Assembly (NCBI GenBank): GCA_018105865.1
Contig: JACLAT010000044.1
Coordinates: 248,001-312,000, forward strand
Direction of reading: 5' to 3'
DNA: 64,000 nucleotides
Origin: Metaphire vulgaris
Lineage: Eukaryota; Annelida; Clitellata; Crassiclitellata; Megascolecidae
Positions 55,759 through 63,918 of the stretch are shown piece by piece. A model generated the notes under the pieces. The model did not search any database and was not told the DNA's origin. It was given only the letters and a program-made list of their open reading frames with translations. The number at the start of each line of letters is the position of its first letter. Within the stretch, counting starts at the first letter, position 1. A program made the position numbers and the translations under genes.

Positions 55759-55910
55759 AGGTGCCTTTCCACTCGAGGTCAGCCAACGCAGCACGTCACC
55801 ATGTTGACGGCGCGCGCGCTCCATCGCGCTAAACCGCAAGCAACTCGATATGCATATGGGCTAAAAAAAAACACGCCCACGAACATTTGATGTAGCGCAA
55901 ACTGTAATAT

Positions 55911-56225
55911 GGCTGACGAGGAAAGTGTTGCGTTGTGTTGTTTGATGATGGTTACCGTAACGGCAGCGTTAAAAGGTGTTTCATCAAATCAGAAGGAAAA
56001 GAAATCTCAGCGGAAAAGGAAGTTCTAGGTGAGACCGTGGATAAGGTGCAGAGAATTGCACGGAGCGTACCATTTGCCTCTTCGCGGAGCTGATGATGGT
56101 AGACAAGGAGTCCTTCCGCAATTTTGTGCGCATGGACTATGCTGCCTTTGAACAGCTGTTGTCGTATATAGAGCACGGCATTACCAAAAAAGACACAAGG
56201 TTTGAACTGTTGACTGGCAGTGGCG
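55911..56225 (+). pseudogene. Harbinger transposase N-terminal fragment
   Basis: An ATG at 55911 opens MADEESVALCCLMM. After frame breaks, DKESFRNFVRMDYAAFEQLL and SYIEHGITKKDTR follow (about 56085-56200), the standard N-terminal helix block of PIF/Harbinger transposases (consensus: D-x-ESF-RNF-x-RM-x-x-x-x-F-x-x-LL-x-x-I-x-x-x-I-x-KKDT). The catalytic DDE region is missing. The LTR element lies just downstream. Confidence 0.85.
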
Positions 56226-56259
56226 AGCTCTGAATTAACCCTTAAGTCGTATACTGTAC

Positions 56260-56557
56260 TGTACTAACGGGGGTCGCTAGTATGTTAATATATATAGTCT
56301 TGAGTTTTAATAATTTAATGTAACCTTAATATAATATCGAACGACTGCAAAATCAGTGTCATGTCTTTGACTGTCTTCAGACTACTCTTAACTATTCGGC
56401 TGCCTAGCCTACTCTGTCAGCTACGGCTGCTGGCTGCAGCTGCTAGCCCACGCAGCTGCTACAGCTACGGGCGGTAGCGCCCTCAAGTGGTGGCGGTCGG
56501 CCACTCGACCGCTGGTCAGCCCTAACGGCTGGCCGACTCCTGAAGTCGGTCATTACA
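56260..56557 (-). repeat. 3' LTR, 298 bp
   Basis: Begins TGTACTAACGGGGG and ends GGTCATTACA. It contains 'ctgcagctgctagcccacgc' and inverted 'gcagctgct' words. I found no difference from 58728-59025. Confidence 0.95.
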
Positions 56558-57798
56558 TCTCCCCCTCCCCCCGGGAAGAAAGTTCTGAAGCAACGCCAGA
56601 TGGCGTCTTCGTTCGACGTCCGGCGCAGCAATTCGGAAGCATCGACGAACTGGCGGGAAAGCGTCGGAGAATATGGCGCTGTCTGGAAAGAGCGCGAAGG
56701 CTGCCTCGAGTCGGCGGACGACGGTACGAGCAGCAACGCTTCCACATCCGAGACAGGCGGAAGTGCTCTCGGGCAGAGCGGAAGTCCACCGGCAGCTGGG
56801 GCGCGGTGACCATAGAACTCTTCAATCGCTGTGACGGCTGTCACAGGAAGCACAAATGCATCAGACGTCGCTAGTGACGGAGCAGAAAATACGGAAGTCA
56901 CAGCGGAAGTGAACGTCGCTGGGGTCGGTGCCACAGCGGAAATGGAAGTGAACGTCGCTGGCTTCGCAGCGGAAGTCGCGGTAGGCTCAGCGGAGGTACT
57001 CGACGCTGACGTACCGGAAGTAGTCGACGCTGGCCGACCGGAAGTGATCGACGGTGGCATAGCGGACAAGTTCGACGCTGGCCGACCGGAAGTGCTCGAC
57101 GGTGCCACAGCGGAAAGGGTCGACGTGAACGTCGCTGGAGGTGCAGCGGAAATCACACGAAACATAGCAGCCGTCTCTGAAGAGGCTGCAGACGTCGACG
57201 ATAAGGCCTCGGACGTCATTGATGACACATCGGGCAGCGCTGATGGTACGGCTGGCGTCGGCGGTGACGCCTCCCATGGGCGGAAGTAGGCGATTTCCGC
57301 GGCGGCTGAGCGCCCGGCGGCGGCTACTGACTCGGACCCATCGGAGACGCTCGTCGCAGGCGCAATGGAAGCGATCGACACTTGCCCTGCGGAAGTGATC
57401 GTGGCCGGCGCGGTGGAGATCCTCGTCACAGGCACGGCGGAGAATGTCGGCGCTGGCGGACCGGAAGTGACGGTCGACGCAGCGGATAACGTAGTGAACG
57501 ACGCTTGAGGTACAGCGGGAATCACAGGAACCACAGCGGACGGCTTTGAGGACAACTCAGGCGTCGCTGAAAACACATCGGGCGTCGCTAAGGCAACGGA
57601 CGGCACCGATGACGCAGCCGACGACGTTGACGCAACGCTCGTCGCTGATGACGTATCCTTTGGCCGGCAGTAGGCAGTCGCCGCGGCGGAAGCGTGCCCG
57701 GCTGTCGCGGCTACTGGCGCGACCCAAGGTCGAATTCCGACGGTGACCTTGCCCGAGGCGGATGGTTGCTCGGAGGTCAACGTTAATGACGCTGGCAT
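56443..57798 (-). CDS. Ala/Ser/Thr/Pro-rich repeat ORF of the LTR element
   Basis: A 451-codon open frame of low-complexity sequence: repeated TSAEPATFSAVAP-like and STSGRPAS-like units encoded by imperfect 'gcggaagtgaacgtcgctgg' DNA repeats. The C-terminal 60 residues enter the 3' LTR (FRTFFPGGGGDVMTDFRSRP). The frame starts overlapping the end of the zinc-knuckle ORF in another frame, so it could be reached by frameshifting. It may be mucin-like or simply a product of repeat expansion; translation is unproven. Confidence 0.4.
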   Translation of the reverse strand: MPASLTLTSEQPSASGKVTVGIRPWVAPVAATAGHASAAATAYCRPKDTSSATSVASTSSAASSVPSVALATPDVFSATPELSSKPSAVVPVIPAVPQASFTTLSAASTVTSGPPAPTFSAVPVTRISTAPATITSAGQVSIASIAPATSVSDGSESVAAAGRSAAAEIAYFRPWEASPPTPAVPSALPDVSSMTSEALSSTSAASSETAAMFRVISAAPPATFTSTLSAVAPSSTSGRPASNLSAMPPSITSGRPASTTSGTSASSTSAEPTATSAAKPATFTSISAVAPTPATFTSAVTSVFSAPSLATSDAFVLPVTAVTAIEEFYGHRAPAAGGLPLCPRALPPVSDVEALLLVPSSADSRQPSRSFQTAPYSPTLSRQFVDASELLRRTSNEDAIWRCFRTFFPGGGGDVMTDFRSRPAVRADQRSSGRPPPLEGATARSCSSCVG

Positions 57799-58702
57799 CG
57801 AGGAAGTGTGTCGCTGATGCAGCTGAAAACAGGGCCGGCTCAGCAGAAGTGACGTCGGAGTCCACTTCCGGTGGCGCCCAGTACCAATCTACGCTGTTGA
57901 AGGAGATGGCAGACAGATCTTCATGGTCGTAGTCGGACGCGATGATGATGCTGTCGACGTCATCGGACAGGTCGGTACCGACAGAACGCGTGTCGTGTCG
58001 GCGACGGTGCTGCGATCGCTGGCGCTGTCGGCGGTCCTGGCGACCGGAAGCTGGAGCAGACGATCTGCAGGCCACTGCAAAATGGCCGACCTTGAAACAG
58101 GCGGTACACGCCTGGTCTCTGGCAGGGCAGCAGCCGTCTCTGGCAGCATGCCCGCGGCGCCCGCAGTTGGCGCACAGCTTGGCGGAAGCGCCTGAAGGAC
58201 CGGGCGTCGGTGGCCTTGGCGGTCGATAGGCTGGCTTCGCGGCTGAGTGTTGTCTGTATTCGTCGGCGAGAGCGTCGGTCTCTAGCCGAGGCGCTGCTGG
58301 GAAGCCCGACGGACCAGAGTTCTGCTGTCTCGATGGTCTGTGGCTTTGCGTCCAGCCCAAGCGCTGGCGAGACCGGTCGGCGATCTTCTCAAGCCGAGTA
58401 GTCTGAACGAAGACCGGCGGACGAGGCACCGCTACGTGGGAGCGGCCCAAAGGTCCCCGTCTAGTCGATGAAGACGATGACGACGAAAGGGGTGCCGTTG
58501 TGATGACCATGATCGACAACGAAAAGCTCTCACAGGTCTCGATCGCGAAAAGATGGCGTCCAAGATGGCGGACCGCGTCTGTCTTGTTCCGAGAGAACGC
58601 TGTAGTCGGGTCCCTTTGTCTGCGCGTGCTGACCGATGACTCAGCGCGGCGTCGGTTGCAAGTGCAGTGTTCTTTTGAATCAGAAGCCGAGTATTCGGTC
58701 AC
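57557..58702 (-). CDS. Gag nucleocapsid-like ORF with two zinc knuckles
   Basis: A 381-codon frame with two closely spaced Cys-His knuckles at residues about 177-212: CANCGRRGHAARDGC (CX2CX4HX5C, followed by CPA) and CTACFKVGHFAVAC (CX2CX4HX4C), the pair typical of metazoan Ty3/gypsy gag. The N-terminal ~170 residues are Ser/Arg/Pro-rich, with no recognisable capsid. Met65 may be the better start. The C-terminal third turns into Arg/Asp-rich repeat-encoded sequence. Its likely role is RNA binding for packaging by another element's machinery. Confidence 0.65.
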   Translation of the reverse strand: MTEYSASDSKEHCTCNRRRAESSVSTRRQRDPTTAFSRNKTDAVRHLGRHLFAIETCESFSLSIMVITTAPLSSSSSSSTRRGPLGRSHVAVPRPPVFVQTTRLEKIADRSRQRLGWTQSHRPSRQQNSGPSGFPAAPRLETDALADEYRQHSAAKPAYRPPRPPTPGPSGASAKLCANCGRRGHAARDGCCPARDQACTACFKVGHFAVACRSSAPASGRQDRRQRQRSQHRRRHDTRSVGTDLSDDVDSIIIASDYDHEDLSAISFNSVDWYWAPPEVDSDVTSAEPALFSAASATHFLDASVINVDLRATIRLGQGHRRNSTLGRASSRDSRARFRRGDCLLPAKGYVISDERCVNVVGCVIGAVRCLSDARCVFSDA

Positions 58703-58708
58703 GTAAGT

Positions 58709-58727
58709 TCGGATCCTCGTCGCCAGA
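58709..58727 (-). other. Primer-binding site of the LTR element
   Basis: On the - strand TGGCGACGAGGATCCGAAC lies two bases after the 5' LTR end. Its leading TGG would pair with a tRNA 3' CCA. The tRNA is not identified. Confidence 0.7.
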
Positions 58728-59025
58728 TGTACTAACGGGGGTCGCTAGTATGTTAATATATATAGTCTTGAGTTTTAATAATTTAATGTAACCTTAATAT
58801 AATATCGAACGACTGCAAAATCAGTGTCATGTCTTTGACTGTCTTCAGACTACTCTTAACTATTCGGCTGCCTAGCCTACTCTGTCAGCTACGGCTGCTG
58901 GCTGCAGCTGCTAGCCCACGCAGCTGCTACAGCTACGGGCGGTAGCGCCCTCAAGTGGTGGCGGTCGGCCACTCGACCGCTGGTCAGCCCTAACGGCTGG
59001 CCGACTCCTGAAGTCGGTCATTACA
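58728..59025 (-). repeat. 5' LTR, 298 bp
   Basis: Identical by eye to 56260-56557. It is followed on the right by the TSD TGTAC. Confidence 0.95.
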
Positions 59026-59422
59026 TGTACATTTATACAAACATTATTATTTATAATATCGGACGCTGAGCCACTTCGTTTAAAATATTTACGTCAAACT
59101 CACTCTTGTAAAAATTCGCCATTTTCACACGATTATCTGTTGACTGTTGTTACTTAATGTGGCGGGCTTCGACCTTTGAACTGACTCCTGATTGGTTGAA
59201 AAGTAAAAATCACCGCGTCGACGGCTCAGAAGAATGTGCATCCACGCTCAGGCGGTGGCTCAACGTGTTGGTTTCACCCCCTCCCCAGTGTGCCCACGTT
59301 CGCAACCAGCGATTGGAAACGTAGCCTTTTGAAACCGGCTTATCATTCAGGCGGTGGAGCGAGCGCGCCGTCAACATGGTGACTTACCGCGTTGGCTGAC
59401 GTCGAGTGGAAAGGCACCTTTA

Positions 59423-59519
59423 TACCTACCTTCTGTCTTCTGCTCTGCAGCCAATTTTTTTATCCATCCAAGAACTTTACCTCTAATTCCACTGGCCTGA
59501 AGCTTGACTGCCAGTCTTC
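59423..59519 (-). mobile_element. CR1 LINE, 5' continuation after Harbinger insertion
   Basis: Words 'cttctgtcttctgctctg', 'ccaagaactttacctct' and 'ccactggcctgaagcttgac' are the complement of 25525-25610 in the + strand CR1. The alignment ends at 59519, the 5' truncation point of this CR1 copy. Confidence 0.9.
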
Positions 59520-59745
59520 AAAAATCATATCCTCCATAGCTGTAACAACCTAGCCTCACTGCCCTTTGGATGTTGACTATTGCCTGACTGATAATATAAT
59601 ATAGCTATTTTAAGAGAGGCTAAGCGCCTAAGAATAAGCAGCAACTGTTGTGCTGCTTCCCAGCTTCCTGACTGACCCCATAGCTATTTTAAGAGAGGCT
59701 GAGCGCCTAAGAATAAGCAGCTACTGTTGTGCACTGTTTGTCTCA
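59520..59745 (+). mobile_element. L2/CR1-type LINE 3' end (continuation from 54592)
   Basis: Starts 'aaaatcatatcctccatagct', matching 'aaaatcatttcctccatagct' at 39953 in the relative. It is followed by two tandem copies of 'ctattttaagagaggct(a/g)ag' with 'cgcctaagaataagcagc' (about 59604-59652 and 59686-59733). The complement of this unit is found at 53838-53882. Confidence 0.8.
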
Positions 59746-59850
59746 CCAGGCTATAACCAGCGCCACGAACTCTGCGACCGTCGGAGGGGAAAACATTGCA
59801 AGGGACGACTTCATATGGACCGAGTAGACTGTGGGTTCAGCACCGGATGA

Positions 59851-59911
59851 TCTGTCACGCATGCCCTAATGCCCTTGATCTTACCGTCAAAATGCCGATT
59901 GTAGTCCTCAC
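59851..59911. repeat. 61-bp direct repeat, copy 1
   Basis: From 'tctgtcacgcatgcccta' to 'gattgtagtcctcac', with no visible difference from 60325-60385. Confidence 0.85.
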
Positions 59912-60049
59912 CCGAGAAACAAGCGTCTTAAATTTGAGTATCTGCAGAATTAACGCACCCGAAGACCTGATAGAACGTCGAAGACCTGATAGAACGTCTA
60001 TGAGCCTGGACGGTGAATATGGACCGAAAATGCAATGACTTCCTTGAAT

Positions 60050-60560
60050 GTAGCACCAGGTGGATCATTAAGCAGATTTTAAAGTAAATTCATTGTCTGA
60101 CTGGAAGCCATTGAAGTTTTTTGAGCACAGGAGTGAAAATTAATATGGTCTGTATAGCACTTTATATTAGTTTATTATTCAAGTTAATAGCGCTATATAA
60201 ATGCAAGATTGACAATTTTGCATTTGCATTTACAATATGCAACATCATTCCATTTACTAGTGCGACATTATCAATCAGTCACTAAAATTTTATGGCACCA
60301 CTATCATAATGCCTAGGGCACCAGTCTGTCACGCATGCCCTAATGCCCTTGATCTTACCGTCAAAATGCCGATTGTAGTCCTCACGCAGCAAATCCCTCC
60401 CAAATTATTAAAGCCAGGTCAAATCCGAATGGTCAGTCAGATGAGCGGGAGAACAATCTATGGAGGACAGGCCAAGACAAACAGGAACGCCTTAAGATTA
60501 GATACGCGTTTTCTGTTTTACACGCGCTACTTTCGGGTTAAATGCTTCCAAATTTTGTTC
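60050..60560 (-). mobile_element. L2-type LINE 3' UTR remnants
   Basis: 'ctggaagccattgaagttttttgag' (60100) is the complement of the L2 LHWLP-type region, and 'gcaccactatcataatgcc' plus 'aaagccaggtcaaatccgaa' match 18340-18410. It contains copy 2 of the 61-bp repeat. Confidence 0.55.
60325..60385. repeat. 61-bp direct repeat, copy 2
   Basis: Copy of 59851-59911 placed within L2-like 3' UTR sequence. It suggests a recent local duplication or gene-conversion patch. Confidence 0.85.
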
Positions 60561-61049
60561 TTTTGTGGAAAAAGTTTGCGGGCCGCTTTCCTTTCTATAT
60601 CAAAGATCCAAGACGCCGAACCAGAATGACTGTTTATCAGAGCTATGACTTTAACCCTAGAGCGCATGAGCTTTTTACAAACGTTAACGCATGACGGGGT
60701 CAAAATGACCCCAAACAGCAGCCACGTATAACAAAGTTATAAAACTGTTTATTTATTACATTATTGTAAAACTATTTATTTATGACATATTAAATGCAAA
60801 TAATTATAATATGGTCATAGCAGTGGCGGCTCCAGGATTTGGCAAGTGGGGGGCATTGAGGTGGCAACTTCTACGCATGGGGGCCAACTATTTGTTGCTA
60901 GGTATGTAGTTTTAAGTATAGCATCCAAACAGAGAGTTGTTTTGCACACCATCGTCTTCTTTGTCCAATGTAGGTCTTCGGTTTCGCATTGTAGGCCTAC
61001 ACATAATAGAACTCCGAGTCAACAAGCAACCATACTTTCATACCATATT

Positions 61050-61960
61050 TTGTTTGGTGTTGGTTGGTGAGTATTTTTAAAATGGGTATCGCCCACGAAA
61101 TGGCATGAGCTGCTCATCTACTTTATTGTCCTGTGCAGTGACACAACATCGTTTTCCAAACAGTTGGCAATAAATGCGGTTCACATGTAACGAAATGGAG
61201 CAAATGTATCTGACTGACGGCGAACTCCACGCTTTTCATGATCATCGAATTGCATGTGGGAAAGAACTGCTTCGAAACGATGTGTTGACGTGGTAAAGGT
61301 AAACTTGGGTCGTCCGAGTGATCAAGAACTCCATAGTTGTCTCGTTGACTCGTGTTGTCTCTTGCAGACACCATATGCATAAAATACAGCAAACCTATAA
61401 CGACTTTCAGCTCCAGAAGTGTAACTGAAATGCAACTCAGTGGATCTTTCCCTTCCGACTGCAGAGCATATTTGTTGGACGTTGGTATACTTCAGTATGT
61501 CATTCAGTATTGAATCCGGCAAACAAAGAAAATGCATCAGTCAATTTTCCTTGCAGCATCCGCAGCCCAGGCCTTTTCCGTAATTAGATTGACTTGAACT
61601 GTCTGTGACTTGATGGGAGGGACAGAGCCACAAGTTCGTCCTGACGCTGCTATGGTGCTACATATAATCTCTGGTCTACATATAAGATATAACCTGTGGT
61701 TTTGTGTACTAACTGCCTCAACAGTTTGGTCGCTGATATCACTGGCAACTGCCAAACTTTCATCAGTAACGAGGAATCATTGCATCCCTTAACTGACTCA
61801 TCTCCTGTGTAGGAATGACCGGATGGTCCAATTTGTCTTCGTCATGTGATGCCACGTCCGCATCCGAACTATCACTAGTATTGTCATTTAGCCAACCACT
61901 AATCCTATTCAGAGCTTCTGATTTACAAAATCATTTTGCTCACTTTTAGTCGCATTTACA
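61050..61960 (-). pseudogene. piggyBac transposase N-terminal half, frameshifted
   Basis: Pieces on the - strand: VPPIKSQTVQVNLITEKA then ADAARKIDSCIF, LELKVVIGLLYFMHMVSARD and NTSQRDNYGVLDHSDDPSLP, and in another frame RFEAVLSHMQFDDHEKRGVR and SDTFAPFRYM. These match the piggyBac (DDE_Tnp_1_7) N-terminal domain: E-x-K-x-x-x-G-L-x-x-x-MG-x-x, then RF-x-x-x-x-x-x-x-x-FDD. The catalytic half lies beyond and is not seen. Several shifts and stops. Confidence 0.8.
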
Positions 61961-62048
61961 ACAATTTACAGCTAATTCTCTGTGACAACTGATAATCTCT
62001 ACTTCACATGTAATAACACCGCAGGAAACGCTTCAAATATCATTGTAA

Positions 62049-62088
<40 letters not shown>
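62049..62088. repeat. (TTA)n microsatellite
   Basis: About 13 'tta' units. Confidence 0.9.
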
Positions 62089-62092
<4 letters not shown>

Positions 62093-62394
62093 AAATAAGT
62101 GGGACCATATAATGATGATGGATTCTGTCTCAAGAATTGTCCAGATTCCTCTAGAATGTATTAGTACCATTCCGGGGTCAAAATGACCCAGTCATGCACA
62201 TGCTACCACTACTTACATAAACATCTGTAGTTCGGCTTGGATGTTCACAATTTACAAATCTATGTCATCTATGTCTAACTTGTAAACTTTGGGAAGATGT
62301 CACCATGGCTCGCCGCAAAATCTTTTCTGGGGAGAAAGTTATTCTACAAAAATACTTGCTTCGGGTCAAAATGACCCCGTCATACGTTCTAGGG

Positions 62395-62932
62395 AATAAA
62401 ATTAAAGAATTAAGGAATTAAAGAGCACAAGTTATACGTAATAGCGCTTCCGTCTGTAAACATATACTGGCTCATCAGCTGATAAGGACATCATTGTCAT
62501 TGTCCTGATCCAGAGTACATGTATTTATAGAGGTATATATAGGTCATCCCCACAGCACTCAGAATCTCAATGCATTCCGTTTCAAATGCCAAATACAGTT
62601 AGCTTAACCAGCTCGGATTTCATTTTAAGAGGTCAAATCGACACTGCTTACCAAAGAATAAAGACACCGGCGTTGAGGCACAATAATCACCCTATTGGAG
62701 AGGATCCGTAATGAATACCTAAGTTGAACAGCTACTAATCCTACGGTGAAAGGGCAATCACAAAGCACTGATGTCCTGATCACTGTAAAGACATGGCTGA
62801 GTTATAAAAAACCGCAAATAATTGAAATTTTACGACGAAGATACCAAAAACGTCTAATTCTTTTTTCTTGCAGTCGATATTAGGCTATTTCAAATATTTC
62901 GCACGTTCTTGTTTTCATTTCACCTATTGTAG
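62395..62932. other. End of the long integrin intron
   Basis: No transposon or exon is recognised. An acceptor-like 'ttttttcttgcag' ends at 62875, but joining it to the exon at 62933 would put a TAG in frame, so I do not use it. Confidence 0.5.
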
Positions 62933-63019
62933 AATAAAGTTAAAGAACTACAAATGTCTGGAAACCTGGATTCCCCAGAAGGAGGTTTCGACGCTATCAT
63001 GCAAGCCGCAGCCTGCAGT
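62933..63019 (+). CDS. Integrin beta subunit, betaI exon with NLDSPEGG motif
   Basis: Acceptor 'cacctattgtag' before 62933; donor 'agt|gtatgc' after 63019. 29 codons in phase 0-0: [20 protein letters not shown] then AIMQAAACS, matching [20 protein letters not shown] of beta1. The Asn, Asp, Pro and Glu of NLDSPEGG, which supply the SyMBS and MIDAS metal ligands, are all kept. The next intron is 263 bp. Confidence 0.95.
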
Positions 63020-63282
63020 GTATGCTATCTGCTACTCAAGTTTTCTCTAGAGATGCAATAAGCTAAATTTTATTGACCTTGTTCTATAACAAGCCTCAAA
63101 GCTTGCTCATTCTAATGAATGCTTATAGACATTGAATAGTATAAATTCTAGTCTGATATGACTGCTGAAGAGAAAGAAAGACGCGAGAAAATGCTTTCAA
63201 TAGTTCACTATAAATAACCAGCAGCACGACGGATTGACCCGCACATATTTATTTCATTTCGAATTTCTCGCATGAATTACAG

Positions 63283-63370
63283 GTGGAGATTGGCTGGAGA
63301 AACAAATCACGAAAAATGATCCTCTTTTCAACTGATGCTCCCTTTCACTATGCTGGAGATGGAAAGGTTA
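63283..63370 (+). CDS. Integrin beta subunit, betaI exon with STDAxxHxAGDGK
   Basis: Acceptor 'gaattacag'. It reads VEIGWRNKSRKMILFSTDAP then FHYAGDGK, aligning with [20 protein letters not shown] and FAGDGK of beta1. The Asp of STDA, the remaining MIDAS ligand, is retained. Two donors are possible: 'aag|gttagt' (exon end 63366, phase 0) and 'tta|gttaag' (63370, phase 1). Only the second matches the phase of the following exon, so I used it. Confidence 0.92.
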
Positions 63371-63918
63371 GTTAAGTCTACTACTTGTACTTTAACATTT
63401 TTAAATAACATTCATGTATATCTTTTATAACTATTTCAGATTTGCTTTACTAATTTGGGGAACAAGACCAAGTTCAGGACAGAGCAAGCAATTTATTGGC
63501 TAAAATAAAGATTTAAATTTTATTCTCCTTCAATTTGTTACCGGTATAGCATATTAAAATGACCCCCATATAATAATAACTCCCCCATCATTATTATATA
63601 TTTAATAATGACTCCCCTATCATTATTATATATAATAATAACTCTCTCTATATTATAATAACTCCCCAGAAGAAGTAGGCCTATCTCAACTAAATTCAAT
63701 TTTAGATGTTAGGCCTAATTATTTACCAAGTGAGGCAATTCTTAACATTGATAATTTTCTTAAAGTAAACGCAAAATCTTTGAAACATCGTGAAATGTAC
63801 ACATTCATGTAATGTACATAGCTATGCATATTTAAAATGTTAGTAGAGATCACTAGAGATCACAAATATAAATCTATTTTCGTCAGTTTCGGTTTTCGTC
63901 TTTTAAATTTCTTCGCAG

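Larger units (their letters stand above)
56260..59025 (-). mobile_element. Young non-autonomous LTR retrotransposon
   Basis: Two 298-bp LTRs (56260-56557, 58728-59025) look identical by eye. The 5-bp TSD TGTAC lies at 56255-56259 and 59026-59030. On the - strand the primer-binding site TGGCGACGAGGATCCGAAC begins 2 bp inside the 5' LTR, and a GGGGGGAGGGGGAG polypurine tract abuts the 3' LTR at about 56559-56572. The interior holds a gag-type zinc-knuckle ORF and an overlapping Ala/Ser/Thr/Pro-rich repeat ORF. There is no pol. Its GC content is clearly above its surroundings. Confidence 0.95.
55759..59419. mobile_element. PIF/Harbinger-type transposon
   Basis: Ends AGGTGCCTTTCCACTCGA and TCGAGTGGAAAGGCACCT are inverted repeats extending with mismatches to about 70 bp (both contain 'accatgttgacggcgcgc' or its complement). 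The target TTA is duplicated (55756-55758, 59420-59422). Removing the element restores the CR1 sequence read in the copy at 25600. The 3-bp TWA-type TSD and transposase text fit PIF/Harbinger. It contains an LTR retrotransposon (56260-59025); its own length is about 0.9 kb, so it is a deletion derivative. Confidence 0.92.
60655..62394 (-). mobile_element. piggyBac-like transposon, broken
   Basis: Left end CCCTAGAGCGCATGA after TTAA (60651-60654); right end TCATACGTTCTAGGG. 'gggtcaaaatgacccc' palindromes lie just inside both ends and again near 62175. The right flank AATA is not a perfect TTAA. The - strand carries transposase pieces. (TTA)n at 62049-62088. Confidence 0.82.

Noticed and set aside
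56831..57289. 152-codon + strand frame rich in VNVAGxAAE
   Set aside because: Opposite-strand shadow of the repeat region in the - strand LTR element. The orientation is set by LTR, PBS and PPT.
62876..62932. Alternative longer integrin exon beginning after 'cttgcag' at 62875
   Set aside because: It would place a TAG stop in frame immediately before NKVKELQ. The acceptor at 62932 is supported instead.
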